Source: Chthonomonadaceae bacterium (GTDB lineage: Bacteria; Armatimonadota; Chthonomonadetes; Chthonomonadales; Chthonomonadaceae). Taken from it: a stretch of DNA of 37,326 bases. Each line of letters begins with the position of its first letter. The first letter of the stretch is position 1. Below are positions 1 to 8,252 of this stretch, piece after piece. A program made the position numbers and the translations under genes. Location of the stretch: NCBI GenBank assembly GCA_027459665.1, contig DAIDHN010000040.1:1-37326 (forward strand), written 5' to 3'. The notes under the pieces are model-generated. The model saw only the letters and a list, made by a program, of their open reading frames with translations, searched no databases and was not told the origin of the DNA.

Positions 1-965
1 ACGCCAAAACCGCCGTGCAGGTTCACACCGGTGATGCCCATGTTGGCAAACGAGTAGAGGGTATCTGCCAGCCAGAGTGCAGAGGCGTACACATCGCTGG
101 TGCCGGGCATGCCGCCGCCATACGCAGAATTCATTTCTCCTATGCGCACGGATATGTGGGTGGGGGCGGCAATATCTATAATCTGCTGTGCCGTATGGTG
201 TGTACGCAGTGCAACTATCTGACTGATAAGATGCTCTGGAGTAGGTTTGTGTACTGCACCTGTAGGATAAATGTGAAAGGTAAACAGATTTACCGTAGAA
301 GACTCATCGTGCACAAAAGTGCGAAACATAGCCAGATTGTATGAAAAGGCTGGTGCTGCTATAGGAACGTACACAGAGCCTGCTTTTACCGCTGAAACGC
401 ATTGCTGATACTCTTTGCGGTACTGCTGATAAGTGTAGGTTTTGGGGCGAAGGCCGTTGCCATGAAAAAAGTCGGGTTCGTTGCCAATCTCAATAGCCTT
501 AAGCACTCCACCGCCATGCTTGTAGGCGTATCTTGTTTCAGCGGCAACCTGATCAGGTACAAAATGCCCCAAATCTATTCCCAGTATCACCTTCCAGCCA
601 ATGGCGCGTGCAAAGTCAAACGTCCGCAGAACATCCTGCGGCTGCAAAACATGAAATTGCCCTTTTGCACCTGATATTCCTGGCGGAATGGTTTTCCAGA
701 AAGTGTTGTCTACCGAATAGCCACCAAAGCGAAACCAGCCCGGCCCCAAATTGCGCAGAAGTTGTACATATACCTTGTTGTCGAGGCTGAAATTTGCCAT
801 TTGCACAGCGGGCACTTCGTAGCTCAGCCCCAAAAAGCCGCTTTTGTACCAGTGTCTTTGCCCATGCAAATGCAATTGCAGGGTATCCTGTGCCCGACAT
901 GCAGAAAACGCGCTCACTGTTCCCATAACTGCCAGCAGAGCTGGCACACAGGCTTTTTTCAACAT
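1..965 (-). CDS. GH79-like glycosidase (beta-glucuronidase/heparanase family), 3' end cut by window edge
   Basis: The frame is open from the ATG at 965 to the left edge (321 codons, no stop), so the C-terminus is missing. The N-terminus has a signal peptide of about 25 residues (MLKKACVPALLAVMGTVSAF then SACRAQ), so the enzyme should be exported. The motif FLGLSYE (about residues 44-50) and RFGGYSVDNTFW (79-90) are typical of clan GH-A GH79 enzymes. E163 in EIGNEPD is the expected acid/base and E277 in RIGEMNS the expected nucleophile. Family members remove glucuronic acid or 4-O-methyl-glucuronic acid from proteoglycans such as arabinogalactan proteins. Only a weak GAGAAAG ribosome site precedes the ATG. 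It is divergent from the GH127 gene, with 183 bp between them. The family is fairly sure; the exact substrate is inference. Confidence 0.82.
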   Translation of the reverse strand, partial: MLKKACVPALLAVMGTVSAFSACRAQDTLQLHLHGQRHWYKSGFLGLSYEVPAVQMANFSLDNKVYVQLLRNLGPGWFRFGGYSVDNTFWKTIPPGISGAKGQFHVLQPQDVLRTFDFARAIGWKVILGIDLGHFVPDQVAAETRYAYKHGGGVLKAIEIGNEPDFFHGNGLRPKTYTYQQYRKEYQQCVSAVKAGSVYVPIAAPAFSYNLAMFRTFVHDESSTVNLFTFHIYPTGAVHKPTPEHLISQIVALRTHHTAQQIIDIAAPTHISVRIGEMNSAYGGGMPGTSDVYASALWLADTLYSFANMGITGVNLHGGFG

Positions 966-1030
966 AGCTTTCTCTTTTCATTACGCAGATTAGAGTATTA
1001 TGAAATATTCCTCTCTACTATTGCCCGAAG

Positions 1031-1050
1031 CTGGCAGGCAATCCTGCCTG
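1031..1050 (+). repeat. Short imperfect inverted element, possible dispersed repeat (copy A)
   Basis: CTGGCAGGCAATCCTGCCTG lies between the divergent GH79 and GH127 genes. GGCAGG and CCTGCC can form a small hairpin. A near-identical string with two extra bases lies on the minus strand at 21601-21620. Two copies in 37 kb are suggestive only. Confidence 0.35.
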
Positions 1051-1148
1051 CATTCACGTTTTCTGCCTGTGCGAATGCCTTCTGGCAGGAAATATACCAT
1101 TGGGCGCAGAATAGTGTAATGCCATCTTAAACTATACAGGAAAATGCA

Positions 1149-3545
1149 ATGCGTTCTAAATCGATCTCTCTCGCTGCCATTGTTGTGACAGCGGTGGGTT
1201 TATTCACTCCTAAAACCGCGCTCACCAAACCTTTGCGCACAGTGAACGACACAATTCAATGGGCAGTGCCTAACCATATTCAGCCCAAAGATGGCTGCTT
1301 CCCGCTTCAGGATGTCACTCTGCTGCCCAGCCCGTTCAAAACTGCCATGCAGGCAGATGAAAGATACCTGCTCATTCTTGACCCCGACAGGCTTCTGAGC
1401 ATGTTTTTCTCGCAAGCTGGGCTGAAACCAAAAGCGCCGCCCTATGGCGGATGGGAGCAGCTGCAGGTCGCCGGCCATACACTGGGGCATTACCTTTCTG
1501 CTATATCAAGAATGTATGTAGAAACGCACAACCCTCTTTTCAAACAAAGGGTTGACTATATTGTTCAGCAGCTTGCTATCTGCCAGAACAAATGGGGCGA
1601 TGGTTATATAGGCGCTATTCCAGGCGGCCATGCCATGTTTGAACAGGTAAAACTGCACGGCATAGACCCGCACCATGTGCTGGATAATTACTGGGCGCCC
1701 TGGTATGTAATTCACAAGCTGCTGGCAGGTCTGCTAGATTCTTACCGATTCTGCGGCAGCAGGCAGGCGCTGGCAGAAGCCGTAAAACTGGGCGACTGGA
1801 CAGACAACACCACCCGAAACCTTTCCCCGCAGGAATGGCAGGAAATGCTGAGCGTAGAACAGGGAGGCATGAACGAGGCGCTGGCCAATTTGTATGCGCT
1901 TACGGGCAGCAAAAGGTTTTTGTATGTTGCACGCGAGTTCTACCACAAAGCCATTATGGACCCTCTGGCGCTGGGAGAAGACCACCTGGCGGGCAACCAC
2001 TGCAACACGCAAATACCTAAAGTAATCGGCCAGGCACGGCTGTTTGAGCTGCGAGGCCGCCCCTCAGACAAAACCATTGCAGAAACTTTCTGGAATGCCT
2101 CCATTTACCACCATGCATACTCTATAGGCGATATTAGCTCTGGCGAGTATTTTGGCCCTGCCGATAAGCTGGCACATACGCTGGCAGCAAATACATGTGA
2201 AACCTGCTGCACCTACAATCTGCTCAAGCTGACGCGCCACCTATTTACATGGAACCCCAAAGCCGCGTATGGCGACTACATGGAGCGCGCTCTCTACAAC
2301 GACATTCTTGCCTCTCAAAACCCGAAAACAGGAATGCTGGTGTATTACATGCCGCTGCTCACCAATACAGCCAGAGTATACAGCACTCCATTCGACTCAT
2401 TCTGGTGCTGTGTAGGCACAGGGATGGAAAACCATGCCCGCTACCCCGAATCAATTTACTTTCATACGCACAATGCAATCTACGCCAATCTGTATATCCC
2501 CTCGGTTCTGCACTGGCATGCGCAAGAGCTGACTCTCACTCAGCAAAACCATTTTCCACAAACCGATTCTTCACTGTTTACTCTGCACTGCAGCAAGCCT
2601 GTTCGCCTCACCCTCTATTTCCGCTGCCCCTACTGGATTGCCGCCCCCATGCAGATTCAGATCAGCGGCCCTGGCATGCACAAAAAACTGGTCTGCTCCC
2701 GGCCCTCCAGCTGGGCAGCGGTTACTGCTGTCTGGCGAACCGGCGACACCATTCGGGTAACCATGCCAATGGCGCTGCACACCGACCCCATGCCAGATAT
2801 GCACACACGCATATCTCTTATGTATGGCCCAATAGTGCTGGCCGCCGATCTCGGTTCCAAAACTGGCCCAATGCGACCCGCTCCCTACTTTCTGGCATCA
2901 AAAAAACCGCTTTCGCAATGGTTCGCCCCCGTACAAAACAAGCCGCTTACATTCCGCACCACCAGCAATGCAAAACCAGGCATGTTCACGCTGCGCCCAT
3001 TCTACTCACTCTATGAACATAGAACCGCAGTGTATATGGATGTACTCAGCCCTGCACAGTGGCAGATGAAGCAACAGGCAGCAGAGGCACAGAAAATTGC
3101 CCGCATGCAGCTGCAGCGCCTTACACTCGATCAGGTGCAGATAGGCAGTGCGGTTTCAGAAAAACTGCATCATCTGCAGGGTATGCAAACCAATCACGGT
3201 GATGCAGCAGGGAAGCGATGGCGCGATGCTTCAGGAGGGGGCTGGTTCTCATACACTCTGCGCATTGTGCCCAATGCAAAGGTTGCTCTGCGCTGCGTAT
3301 ACTGGGGAAGCGATGCTGGCCAGCGCGCTTTTCATATTCTGGTGAACGGGGTTTCTATTGCTGAATGCTCTCTCAACCAGGCAAGACCAGGCAAGTTTTT
3401 TAGCGTGGTCTATCCGATTCCGCTCTCGCTCACCCAGGGAAAAAGCAGCATAACCGTGCGATTCCAGGCTGACCCCGGCAATTTTGCGGGAGGGATATTT
3501 GGTCTGCGCACATTACGCAGTCTGAAAGGATATTCTCATGTCTGA
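1149..3545 (+). CDS. Secreted GH127 beta-L-arabinofuranosidase (DUF1680 family)
   Basis: 798 aa, full family length. An N-terminal signal peptide is visible (MRSKSISLAAIVVTAVGLF, residues 1-19, continuing to about 27). The (alpha/alpha)6 GH127 catalytic region follows from PLQDVTLLPSPF (about 52) to about 560. The zinc-cysteine centre of the family is intact: E351 and C353 in CETCCTYNLLKLTR, and the C420-C421 pair in FWCCVGTGMENHARYPESIY, where one Cys is the expected nucleophile. E333 in SGEYFG is the likely acid/base. The last ~115 residues (GKRWRDASGGGWFSYTL onward) form a beta-sandwich tail common in these proteins. Known members release beta-L-arabinofuranose from hydroxyproline-linked arabinans or arabinogalactan. 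Start: ATG preceded by AGGAAAATGCA. It overlaps the next gene by 8 bp, so the two are probably translated together. Confidence 0.93.
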   Translation: MRSKSISLAAIVVTAVGLFTPKTALTKPLRTVNDTIQWAVPNHIQPKDGCFPLQDVTLLPSPFKTAMQADERYLLILDPDRLLSMFFSQAGLKPKAPPYGGWEQLQVAGHTLGHYLSAISRMYVETHNPLFKQRVDYIVQQLAICQNKWGDGYIGAIPGGHAMFEQVKLHGIDPHHVLDNYWAPWYVIHKLLAGLLDSYRFCGSRQALAEAVKLGDWTDNTTRNLSPQEWQEMLSVEQGGMNEALANLYALTGSKRFLYVAREFYHKAIMDPLALGEDHLAGNHCNTQIPKVIGQARLFELRGRPSDKTIAETFWNASIYHHAYSIGDISSGEYFGPADKLAHTLAANTCETCCTYNLLKLTRHLFTWNPKAAYGDYMERALYNDILASQNPKTGMLVYYMPLLTNTARVYSTPFDSFWCCVGTGMENHARYPESIYFHTHNAIYANLYIPSVLHWHAQELTLTQQNHFPQTDSSLFTLHCSKPVRLTLYFRCPYWIAAPMQIQISGPGMHKKLVCSRPSSWAAVTAVWRTGDTIRVTMPMALHTDPMPDMHTRISLMYGPIVLAADLGSKTGPMRPAPYFLASKKPLSQWFAPVQNKPLTFRTTSNAKPGMFTLRPFYSLYEHRTAVYMDVLSPAQWQMKQQAAEAQKIARMQLQRLTLDQVQIGSAVSEKLHHLQGMQTNHGDAAGKRWRDASGGGWFSYTLRIVPNAKVALRCVYWGSDAGQRAFHILVNGVSIAECSLNQARPGKFFSVVYPIPLSLTQGKSSITVRFQADPGNFAGGIFGLRTLRSLKGYSHV

Positions 3546-4020
3546 AAACAATTCTCTGCAAATCGCTCTGGAGCCGCTTTTTCAAAAGCTGCCCCTCACA
3601 CATGCCATGCCCTCGCTCAGTGGTTCGCATCCGGTACATACCAGTTTGATAGAAGAACTGCTGCAGTTCCCGCTGCTGCAGCAGAGACCGGAACTGGCAG
3701 CAGGTTTGTGGCTCTATGCAGACAACCTGGAGCGCTGCCACGACCTGTGCCAAAACCTGCCAGACAGCACCGGTGCATGGTGGCATGGCATTATGCACCG
3801 CAGAGAACCAGATTACCCCAATGCCCATTACTGGATGAGGAGGGCCGAACGTGCTGTCGCACCTGAACTGCTTCGCCTGAACCCGCACCAGCTCATCGAT
3901 CAGGTTTCGCTGGCAGCGCCCGCAGATACGCAGGGTCTGCTTGCACTGCAGCGGCAGGAATGGGCAGTGCTGTTTGAATACTATGTGAGAGGCGCAGGCA
4001 GTTCAATCAGCATAGTCTGA
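3538..4020 (+). CDS. Conserved protein of unknown function (WHGIMHRREPD motif)
   Basis: 160 aa, acidic, without signal peptide or membrane segment, so probably cytoplasmic. It starts inside the last codons of the GH127 gene (8-bp overlap), which points to translational coupling. The most striking part is residues 82-102: WHGIMHRREPD, then NAHYWMRR. His, Arg, Glu and Asp are packed there in a way typical of an active or metal site. From memory, similar proteins of unassigned function occur in Acidobacteria and Planctomycetes genomes; I cannot name a domain. The last 40 bp overlap the end of the convergent gene on the other strand. The frame keeps the same codon character as its neighbours, and I consider it a real gene. 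The cytoplasmic location beside an exported arabinosidase hints at a role in handling imported product, which is speculative. Confidence 0.85.
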   Translation: MSENNSLQIALEPLFQKLPLTHAMPSLSGSHPVHTSLIEELLQFPLLQQRPELAAGLWLYADNLERCHDLCQNLPDSTGAWWHGIMHRREPDYPNAHYWMRRAERAVAPELLRLNPHQLIDQVSLAAPADTQGLLALQRQEWAVLFEYYVRGAGSSISIV

Positions 4021-6635
4021 CCAGGCTGCAGTTTCAGCGCTGCTCTGCAGCCCCCTGCCGTGCGTAAAAAGCGAACGCTGCCTCCCTCTATCTCCTCGCG
4101 GGCGTTAAAGCCCTGGCCGGCTGCCGCTACTTTTCCCAAAATGGTGAGGGTGCAGTTTTGCACGCTGTTTGATGGGTTGCGCAGGGTGAAAAATCTATTG
4201 CCATAGCGCTCAACATATACCTTGCTGCTGCTGGTATATGCAGAAGGAATGGGCTGCCAGCCTGCAAGCGAAAGCTGCTGCATAAGTGGAATGTATTTTT
4301 TGAAAAGGTCTCTGTCTCTGTTGTACCAGGCCGCATTCTCCCAATATGGGTTGTCTGATGCATTGTGGCTGAACATAGAGGGGAATACGTCATAAAACAG
4401 GCAGACCTGCATGTATTTCTCTACATCCTGATGGGAAAACCTATTGAAATCGGTATTCATCAGAAGCAGATAGGGCTTTCGGTAGGAGAGCGTTCGACGC
4501 AGGTCGAAGAGCGAATCGGGGTCTGGATGAAACTTTCCATCTGCATTCAGCCAGTTCACTTCAATACCCGCTACATCCAGATAGGGCATATAAAGACTGA
4601 AACGCACCGGCACTGTGTTTGCCATAAGCAGTTTTCCCCGGTTATGCAAATCCTGGCTGATAAACTGCACCTCGCCAAAAAGCCAGTACCACTGCGGCAC
4701 AACGGGCAGGCGGCTGGAAGTAGCAAACGGTATGGGATACGGACAGGCGCGAATATCCGATGCTCTGTAATCCAGCACGTCGTTCCATGCCTCCAGCGAA
4801 TCGAGATACTCTCCACTCAAATGAGGGCCTTTTCCTGTCTCAAACTGATTGTGAGCCATGGTGAAGTTGTAGTTCAGTTCCGACTTGGTAACCACCCGAG
4901 AATCCTTGCGCAAATAGGGCATAGGGTTCAGCACAAAAAGCGCGCCGTTGTTCCAGGGCGTGTTCCCAAACTGAACATGAAACCTGCCGTCTGCATCCTT
5001 GATGCCGCTGTTTAGCACCGCCTCTGCCCATTCTTTCTGGTGCGCAGTGCCATTCATCGCATGCCTGCCAATCAGTGCCATAACGCTTTTGTAGGTACGC
5101 GGCACATTCGGCTTCATGGGCAGCCAGCAGCTGGAGGGTTCAAGGTAATGAAAGCTGAAAATACCCTCCTTTGCATCTTCTGCTATACTGTTGTCTCCTT
5201 CATGATACGCAAAATGAAAATCTTTTTCATGCGGCACTGCAGCAGGGCTGGTGAAGGGCATCCAGATACCGCCAGGGGTGGTTTTTGGGGAGTAGTTTTC
5301 TCTATTAAAGGCATAATACTGCAAGGCTGCCCTGCGAAAAGCCCACTCTGGCCGCCCTGGGTGCAGTGCAAATACCCGACACCGAAACCTTGCAGACCAG
5401 CGGGGCCACGCCTCTGTTTTTGCAGTGAGAGCAAAGTCGCATGCAAATACCAGCAAATGCGCTGAACTGTTGTAGAAACACCGAAACACATTCGGCCAGC
5501 TGCTGTCTTCTTCAAATCCAACTCCGCCTTGTTTACTGCTGACTTCTGCAAAAGGATACTGAGAAAGAGCGCCAACTGCCCCTGCAGTAATCGGAACGAG
5601 GTTGGAGTACTCTGCGTCTGGTTCAACCGCAATAGAGCGGCGTATATCCTCGCCCCACTGCAGCCCGCTGACAGCCACAGGCACCGCAACATATACCGTA
5701 ACATCCATCTCGGTATGTGCGGCATTGCTTATTCCGGCATCTATTCCTATTCCTCCGCGGTCTGGATACACCGCAGCATTGAAAACCAGATGCAGATTCC
5801 TGTTCACGCCCCCCATATTGTATCCGCCCGCCCTGCGGCGTGAAATCTGCAAATGCAATGGCAGCACGGGTCCATTGCCGCTTACATCACGCACCAGAAA
5901 ACCACCTGCATACGCCCCATTGATTTTTCTGCCGTCTGTTTTCACTGAAACAATGCTGCCCTGTGCATTCCAGCCCAGCATCAGTCCGTCTCTGCCGCGC
6001 ACTACCGCAGCAATGGGCCTGTGCGCCATCATGTGAGGAGGCTGCAGCGCCTGCTGATCAAACAGTGTACTTCCTTTGAGCTGATATGCCTTCGCATCAT
6101 CAAACCATGCCGTGCCGGTATGCTGCCTGAACAGCAGGTACACGTTCATCTGTGCAACCGGTTTGTGCGGCAGCACTGTCTCCTGAACTCTTTCCCAGTC
6201 ATGTGTGCCGGCATCAAAAGGAACTATATCGCCATACTGATGAGTGCCGTCGGCATAGGTGACGTCTATCCAGAGCGAATAGTCGCTCGGATGCGCATTC
6301 GAAACGCTGTCTGCCCTGCTCCATGCAGAAAACAGTATGGGGTGCGGCGCTTTCTGGTTAAGCACAATGGTTTGCTCTGCCCCCATATCGGCTGCCGGGT
6401 TGAGACTGTCGCAGCGAATGGACTGCTGCCCGCTGTGAAATACATTTCGGTCTACGTGGTACCCTGCCCCTTCAGGATTCCATTCTGGCACGCCTCCTCC
6501 GTTTCCATTGTCTCCACTGCCCCCCTCAAATGAAGGGTTTCTGACAAGAGAGACAGAAGGCTGCGCCAGCACGCCCCCACAGACAGTGCAAAAAATAATC
6601 AGGCATAGCAGCATGCGAAAAAACCCGGTATTCAT
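3981..6635 (-). CDS. Large secreted protein: N-terminal carbohydrate-binding module plus unassigned putative glycosidase region
   Basis: 884 aa from the ATG at 6635, preceded by GGGGAG at about 10 bp. An in-frame ATG 33 bp upstream would place the Shine-Dalgarno inside the gene, so I reject it. Signal peptide: MNTGFFRMLLCLIIFCTVCGGVLA. Residues ~25-185 (LVRNPSFEGG at the start, TAWFDDAKAYQL at the end) have the shape of a CBM4/9 family carbohydrate-binding beta-sandwich. A second, beta-rich region follows. From about residue 455 (GGIWMPFTSP, then HFAYHEGDNS and SFHYLEPSSCWLPM) the sequence resembles TIM-barrel-like glycosidases of uncharacterised families. I cannot assign a GH number. Its stop codon lies inside the convergent 160-aa gene. 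The neighbourhood supports a role in extracellular glycan breakdown. Confidence 0.85.
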   Translation of the reverse strand: MNTGFFRMLLCLIIFCTVCGGVLAQPSVSLVRNPSFEGGSGDNGNGGGVPEWNPEGAGYHVDRNVFHSGQQSIRCDSLNPAADMGAEQTIVLNQKAPHPILFSAWSRADSVSNAHPSDYSLWIDVTYADGTHQYGDIVPFDAGTHDWERVQETVLPHKPVAQMNVYLLFRQHTGTAWFDDAKAYQLKGSTLFDQQALQPPHMMAHRPIAAVVRGRDGLMLGWNAQGSIVSVKTDGRKINGAYAGGFLVRDVSGNGPVLPLHLQISRRRAGGYNMGGVNRNLHLVFNAAVYPDRGGIGIDAGISNAAHTEMDVTVYVAVPVAVSGLQWGEDIRRSIAVEPDAEYSNLVPITAGAVGALSQYPFAEVSSKQGGVGFEEDSSWPNVFRCFYNSSAHLLVFACDFALTAKTEAWPRWSARFRCRVFALHPGRPEWAFRRAALQYYAFNRENYSPKTTPGGIWMPFTSPAAVPHEKDFHFAYHEGDNSIAEDAKEGIFSFHYLEPSSCWLPMKPNVPRTYKSVMALIGRHAMNGTAHQKEWAEAVLNSGIKDADGRFHVQFGNTPWNNGALFVLNPMPYLRKDSRVVTKSELNYNFTMAHNQFETGKGPHLSGEYLDSLEAWNDVLDYRASDIRACPYPIPFATSSRLPVVPQWYWLFGEVQFISQDLHNRGKLLMANTVPVRFSLYMPYLDVAGIEVNWLNADGKFHPDPDSLFDLRRTLSYRKPYLLLMNTDFNRFSHQDVEKYMQVCLFYDVFPSMFSHNASDNPYWENAAWYNRDRDLFKKYIPLMQQLSLAGWQPIPSAYTSSSKVYVERYGNRFFTLRNPSNSVQNCTLTILGKVAAAGQGFNAREEIEGGSVRFLRTAGGCRAALKLQPGQTMLIELPAPLT

Positions 6636-6721
6636 GGTTGTATTACTCCCCGCAGAGTTCTGGAACAATGAAGTATAACACGCAGGCAGCAGGAAAACCT
6701 CTCCAGGAAAGAAGGCAAATT

Positions 6722-6910
6722 ATGTACAAAGGCACTATCATTGTAGAAAAAAACGAGTCTTGTTATTGTGCCTATCCACAGGAATACGGAAAGCGGCTCG
6801 CAGTAGTGGCAGAAACCCACCTGGAAGCAAGGCAGGCAGCAGAAAAAGCCATCACAGAATTTCTGGAAATGCATGAGGGGGTATCCCCTCCCGACAGCAT
6901 CTGCAACTAA
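6722..6910 (+). CDS. Small HicB-like protein, orphan (no HicA partner seen)
   Basis: 62 aa. The ATG at 6722 has GAAGG 6 bp upstream; earlier in-frame starts would add a non-conserved leader. The pattern YKGTIIVEKNESCYCAYPQE, then a loop and ETHLEARQAAEKAITEFLEMH, matches the single HicB fold: two beta strands with a short-loop third strand, then a helix. HicB normally inhibits the HicA mRNA interferase, but no HicA-sized frame with a dsRBD-like fold lies on either side, and no C-terminal DNA-binding helix is present. It may belong to the stand-alone HicB-like group of unknown role. The stop overlaps the stop of the convergent chelatase gene by 3 bp. Confidence 0.65.
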   Translation: MYKGTIIVEKNESCYCAYPQEYGKRLAVVAETHLEARQAAEKAITEFLEMHEGVSPPDSICN

Positions 6911-7782
6911 CTGCACAGCTGCTTGCAGCGCAGTTCAAGCAAATTGCAAACGGAAGAAGAGCGACCAATAAAACTTCCCATCCGAAATCGTATCTCCTTA
7001 TGTCGGCGCTCTCCTTCCCGAAGCAGTGCAGGCAGGTCTTCTGCAACATGCGTGCCGGTATGCAGAAAGTAGGGTACTGCTGTAATAGTCTGCACATTCT
7101 GCTGCGCAAGCAGGTCTACCGCCTCTGCAATCGATGGCTCATTGCACTCCAGAAACCCTTCCAGCACGCAATCATACAAATTTCGACTGCGCACCTCTTC
7201 CACCACCTCGTACATCACCTTGTTGGAAGCAGAGCGCGGACTGCCGTGCACCATTACCAGCAGGCCATGTTTCCCAGTCGGCTCCAGCGGCGCCGGCGGC
7301 TCAATTTCACCGCGCCACCCTGGCAGATGCGGGCAGCCGGCAGTTGCATAGAGAGGGCATTCGGCATAGTCGCGGCAGTGTCTTGCCGCACACAGCAGAT
7401 CGTATCCCCAACCTTCCAAACCGCAGGCGCCGGCAGCGCTCTCTACCAATGCTTCGGCAAGCAGTTCACTCGCCCCCAGCGCTTCACCAGTTACAAACTC
7501 CAACTGCGAAAATTCCGCCCGCACCTCTTCTATTGCCTGCGGCAGGTCTACCTGTACAAATTTACCCGGAACCAAAAAGTAAGGCACCACACAGACCCTG
7601 TAAACCCCCTGCTGCTGCAAAGCGCGCACTGCATCTGCAAAAGTAGGCTTGCTATAGTTCAGAAATCCTGCCTCTACATACCTGCACACCCCACGTTTTT
7701 TCAGTTCTGCTGCATGCGCGGCAAGGGTCTCTCCTGCACCGCACAACAACGAACCATGAGCAAACAGCACCACACCATTCAT
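6907..7782 (-). CDS. Two-domain CbiX/SirB-family chelatase with one degenerate half and a Cys-rich linker
   Basis: 291 aa, two tandem CbiX domains (about 1-118 and 170-285). Family enzymes insert Co or Fe into sirohydrochlorin (cobalamin or siroheme synthesis) using a His-Glu-His metal site. The C-terminal half keeps all three: H179 (VMVHGS), E212 (GFLECNEPSI) and H245 (YFLHTGTHVAEDLP). The N-terminal half keeps H9 (FAHGS), but the other two positions are N42 and F75, so it probably does not catalyse. Between the halves lie four cysteines, C131, C136, C142 and C150, that could hold an Fe-S cluster or metal. The start is supported by GGGAGG 9 bp upstream. No other tetrapyrrole gene is in the window. 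Metal specificity cannot be read from sequence. Confidence 0.85.
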   Translation of the reverse strand: MNGVVLFAHGSLLCGAGETLAAHAAELKKRGVCRYVEAGFLNYSKPTFADAVRALQQQGVYRVCVVPYFLVPGKFVQVDLPQAIEEVRAEFSQLEFVTGEALGASELLAEALVESAAGACGLEGWGYDLLCAARHCRDYAECPLYATAGCPHLPGWRGEIEPPAPLEPTGKHGLLVMVHGSPRSASNKVMYEVVEEVRSRNLYDCVLEGFLECNEPSIAEAVDLLAQQNVQTITAVPYFLHTGTHVAEDLPALLREGERRHKEIRFRMGSFIGRSSSVCNLLELRCKQLCS

Positions 7783-7846
7783 TTAACCTGCCTCCCATAT
7801 TAGTTACGGGTTATAATACGCATCAGCGAGACGAACTATATCAACC

Positions 7847-7876
7847 TTGTCACAAAGAGTGCGAACAGGGTATAAT
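7847..7876 (+). promoter_or_regulatory. Sigma-70-type promoter of rpsT
   Basis: TTGTCA (7847-7852), an 18-bp spacer and a perfect TATAAT (7871-7876) precede rpsT, placing transcription start near 7883. A second TATAATACG at 7812-7820 repeats the sequence around this -10 but lacks a recognisable -35. Confidence 0.75.
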
Positions 7877-7909
7877 ACGAATTGCTGAGTTTTAAGGAGG
7901 AGAGTTTCG

Positions 7910-8188
7910 GTGCCTAACATTAAATCTGTAAAAAAAGATGTCATAAAATCGCGCAAAAATCATCTGCGCAATATTTCTGCCAAATCTTCCATGAAGACAT
8001 ACATCAAAAAAGCGCGTACCGCGATAGATGCTGGTGAGGCAGACAGCCAGACAAGTTTGCGTCTTGCCATAAAAACCATAGACAAGACTGCCGAGCGCGG
8101 CATTATTCACAAGAACCAGGCTGCCCGTCGAAAATCCCGCCTGATGAAACTTGCAAACAAGGCAGCAGCCGCACAAACTCAGGTCTGA
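7910..8188 (+). CDS. rpsT: 30S ribosomal protein S20
   Basis: 92 aa, normal S20 length. It begins PNIKSVKKDVIKSRKNHLRN and has the Lys/Arg-rich helical pattern and the ending NQAARRKSRLMKLANKA that mark S20, which binds 16S rRNA in the small subunit. The start codon is GTG with a strong AAGGAGG about 10 bp upstream; no ATG fits. It is a single-gene transcript with its own promoter and is followed by a strong hairpin, as is usual for rpsT. Confidence 0.96.
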   Translation: MPNIKSVKKDVIKSRKNHLRNISAKSSMKTYIKKARTAIDAGEADSQTSLRLAIKTIDKTAERGIIHKNQAARRKSRLMKLANKAAAAQTQV

Positions 8189-8204
8189 TTTACCCACCTT
8201 TTTT

Positions 8205-8251
8205 GCAAACCACCCCTCCCTGCCCTCAACAGGATTGGAGGGGTGGTTTGC
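8205..8251. terminator. Strong hairpin between convergent rpsT and glycosyltransferase genes
   Basis: GCAAACCACCCCTCC (8205-8219) pairs perfectly with GGAGGGGTGGTTTGC (8237-8251), a 15-bp stem with a 17-nt loop. The tail on the plus strand is only CTTTAG, so the U-tract is weak, but position and stability suggest it ends transcripts from at least rpsT. Confidence 0.65.
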
Positions 8252-8252
8252 T

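Noticed and set aside
279-297. GGTAAA-N4-TTTACC, similar to the palindrome at 12314
   Set aside because: It is inside the GH79 coding region in a normal codon context; chance match.
15-344. Open frame on the plus strand (109 codons)
   Set aside because: It is the shadow of the GH79 gene on the minus strand, which shows a signal peptide and catalytic motifs.
1133-1138. TATACA as -10 of the GH127 gene
   Set aside because: It is only 10 bp before the start codon and touches the AGGA ribosome site, so the transcript would be leaderless.
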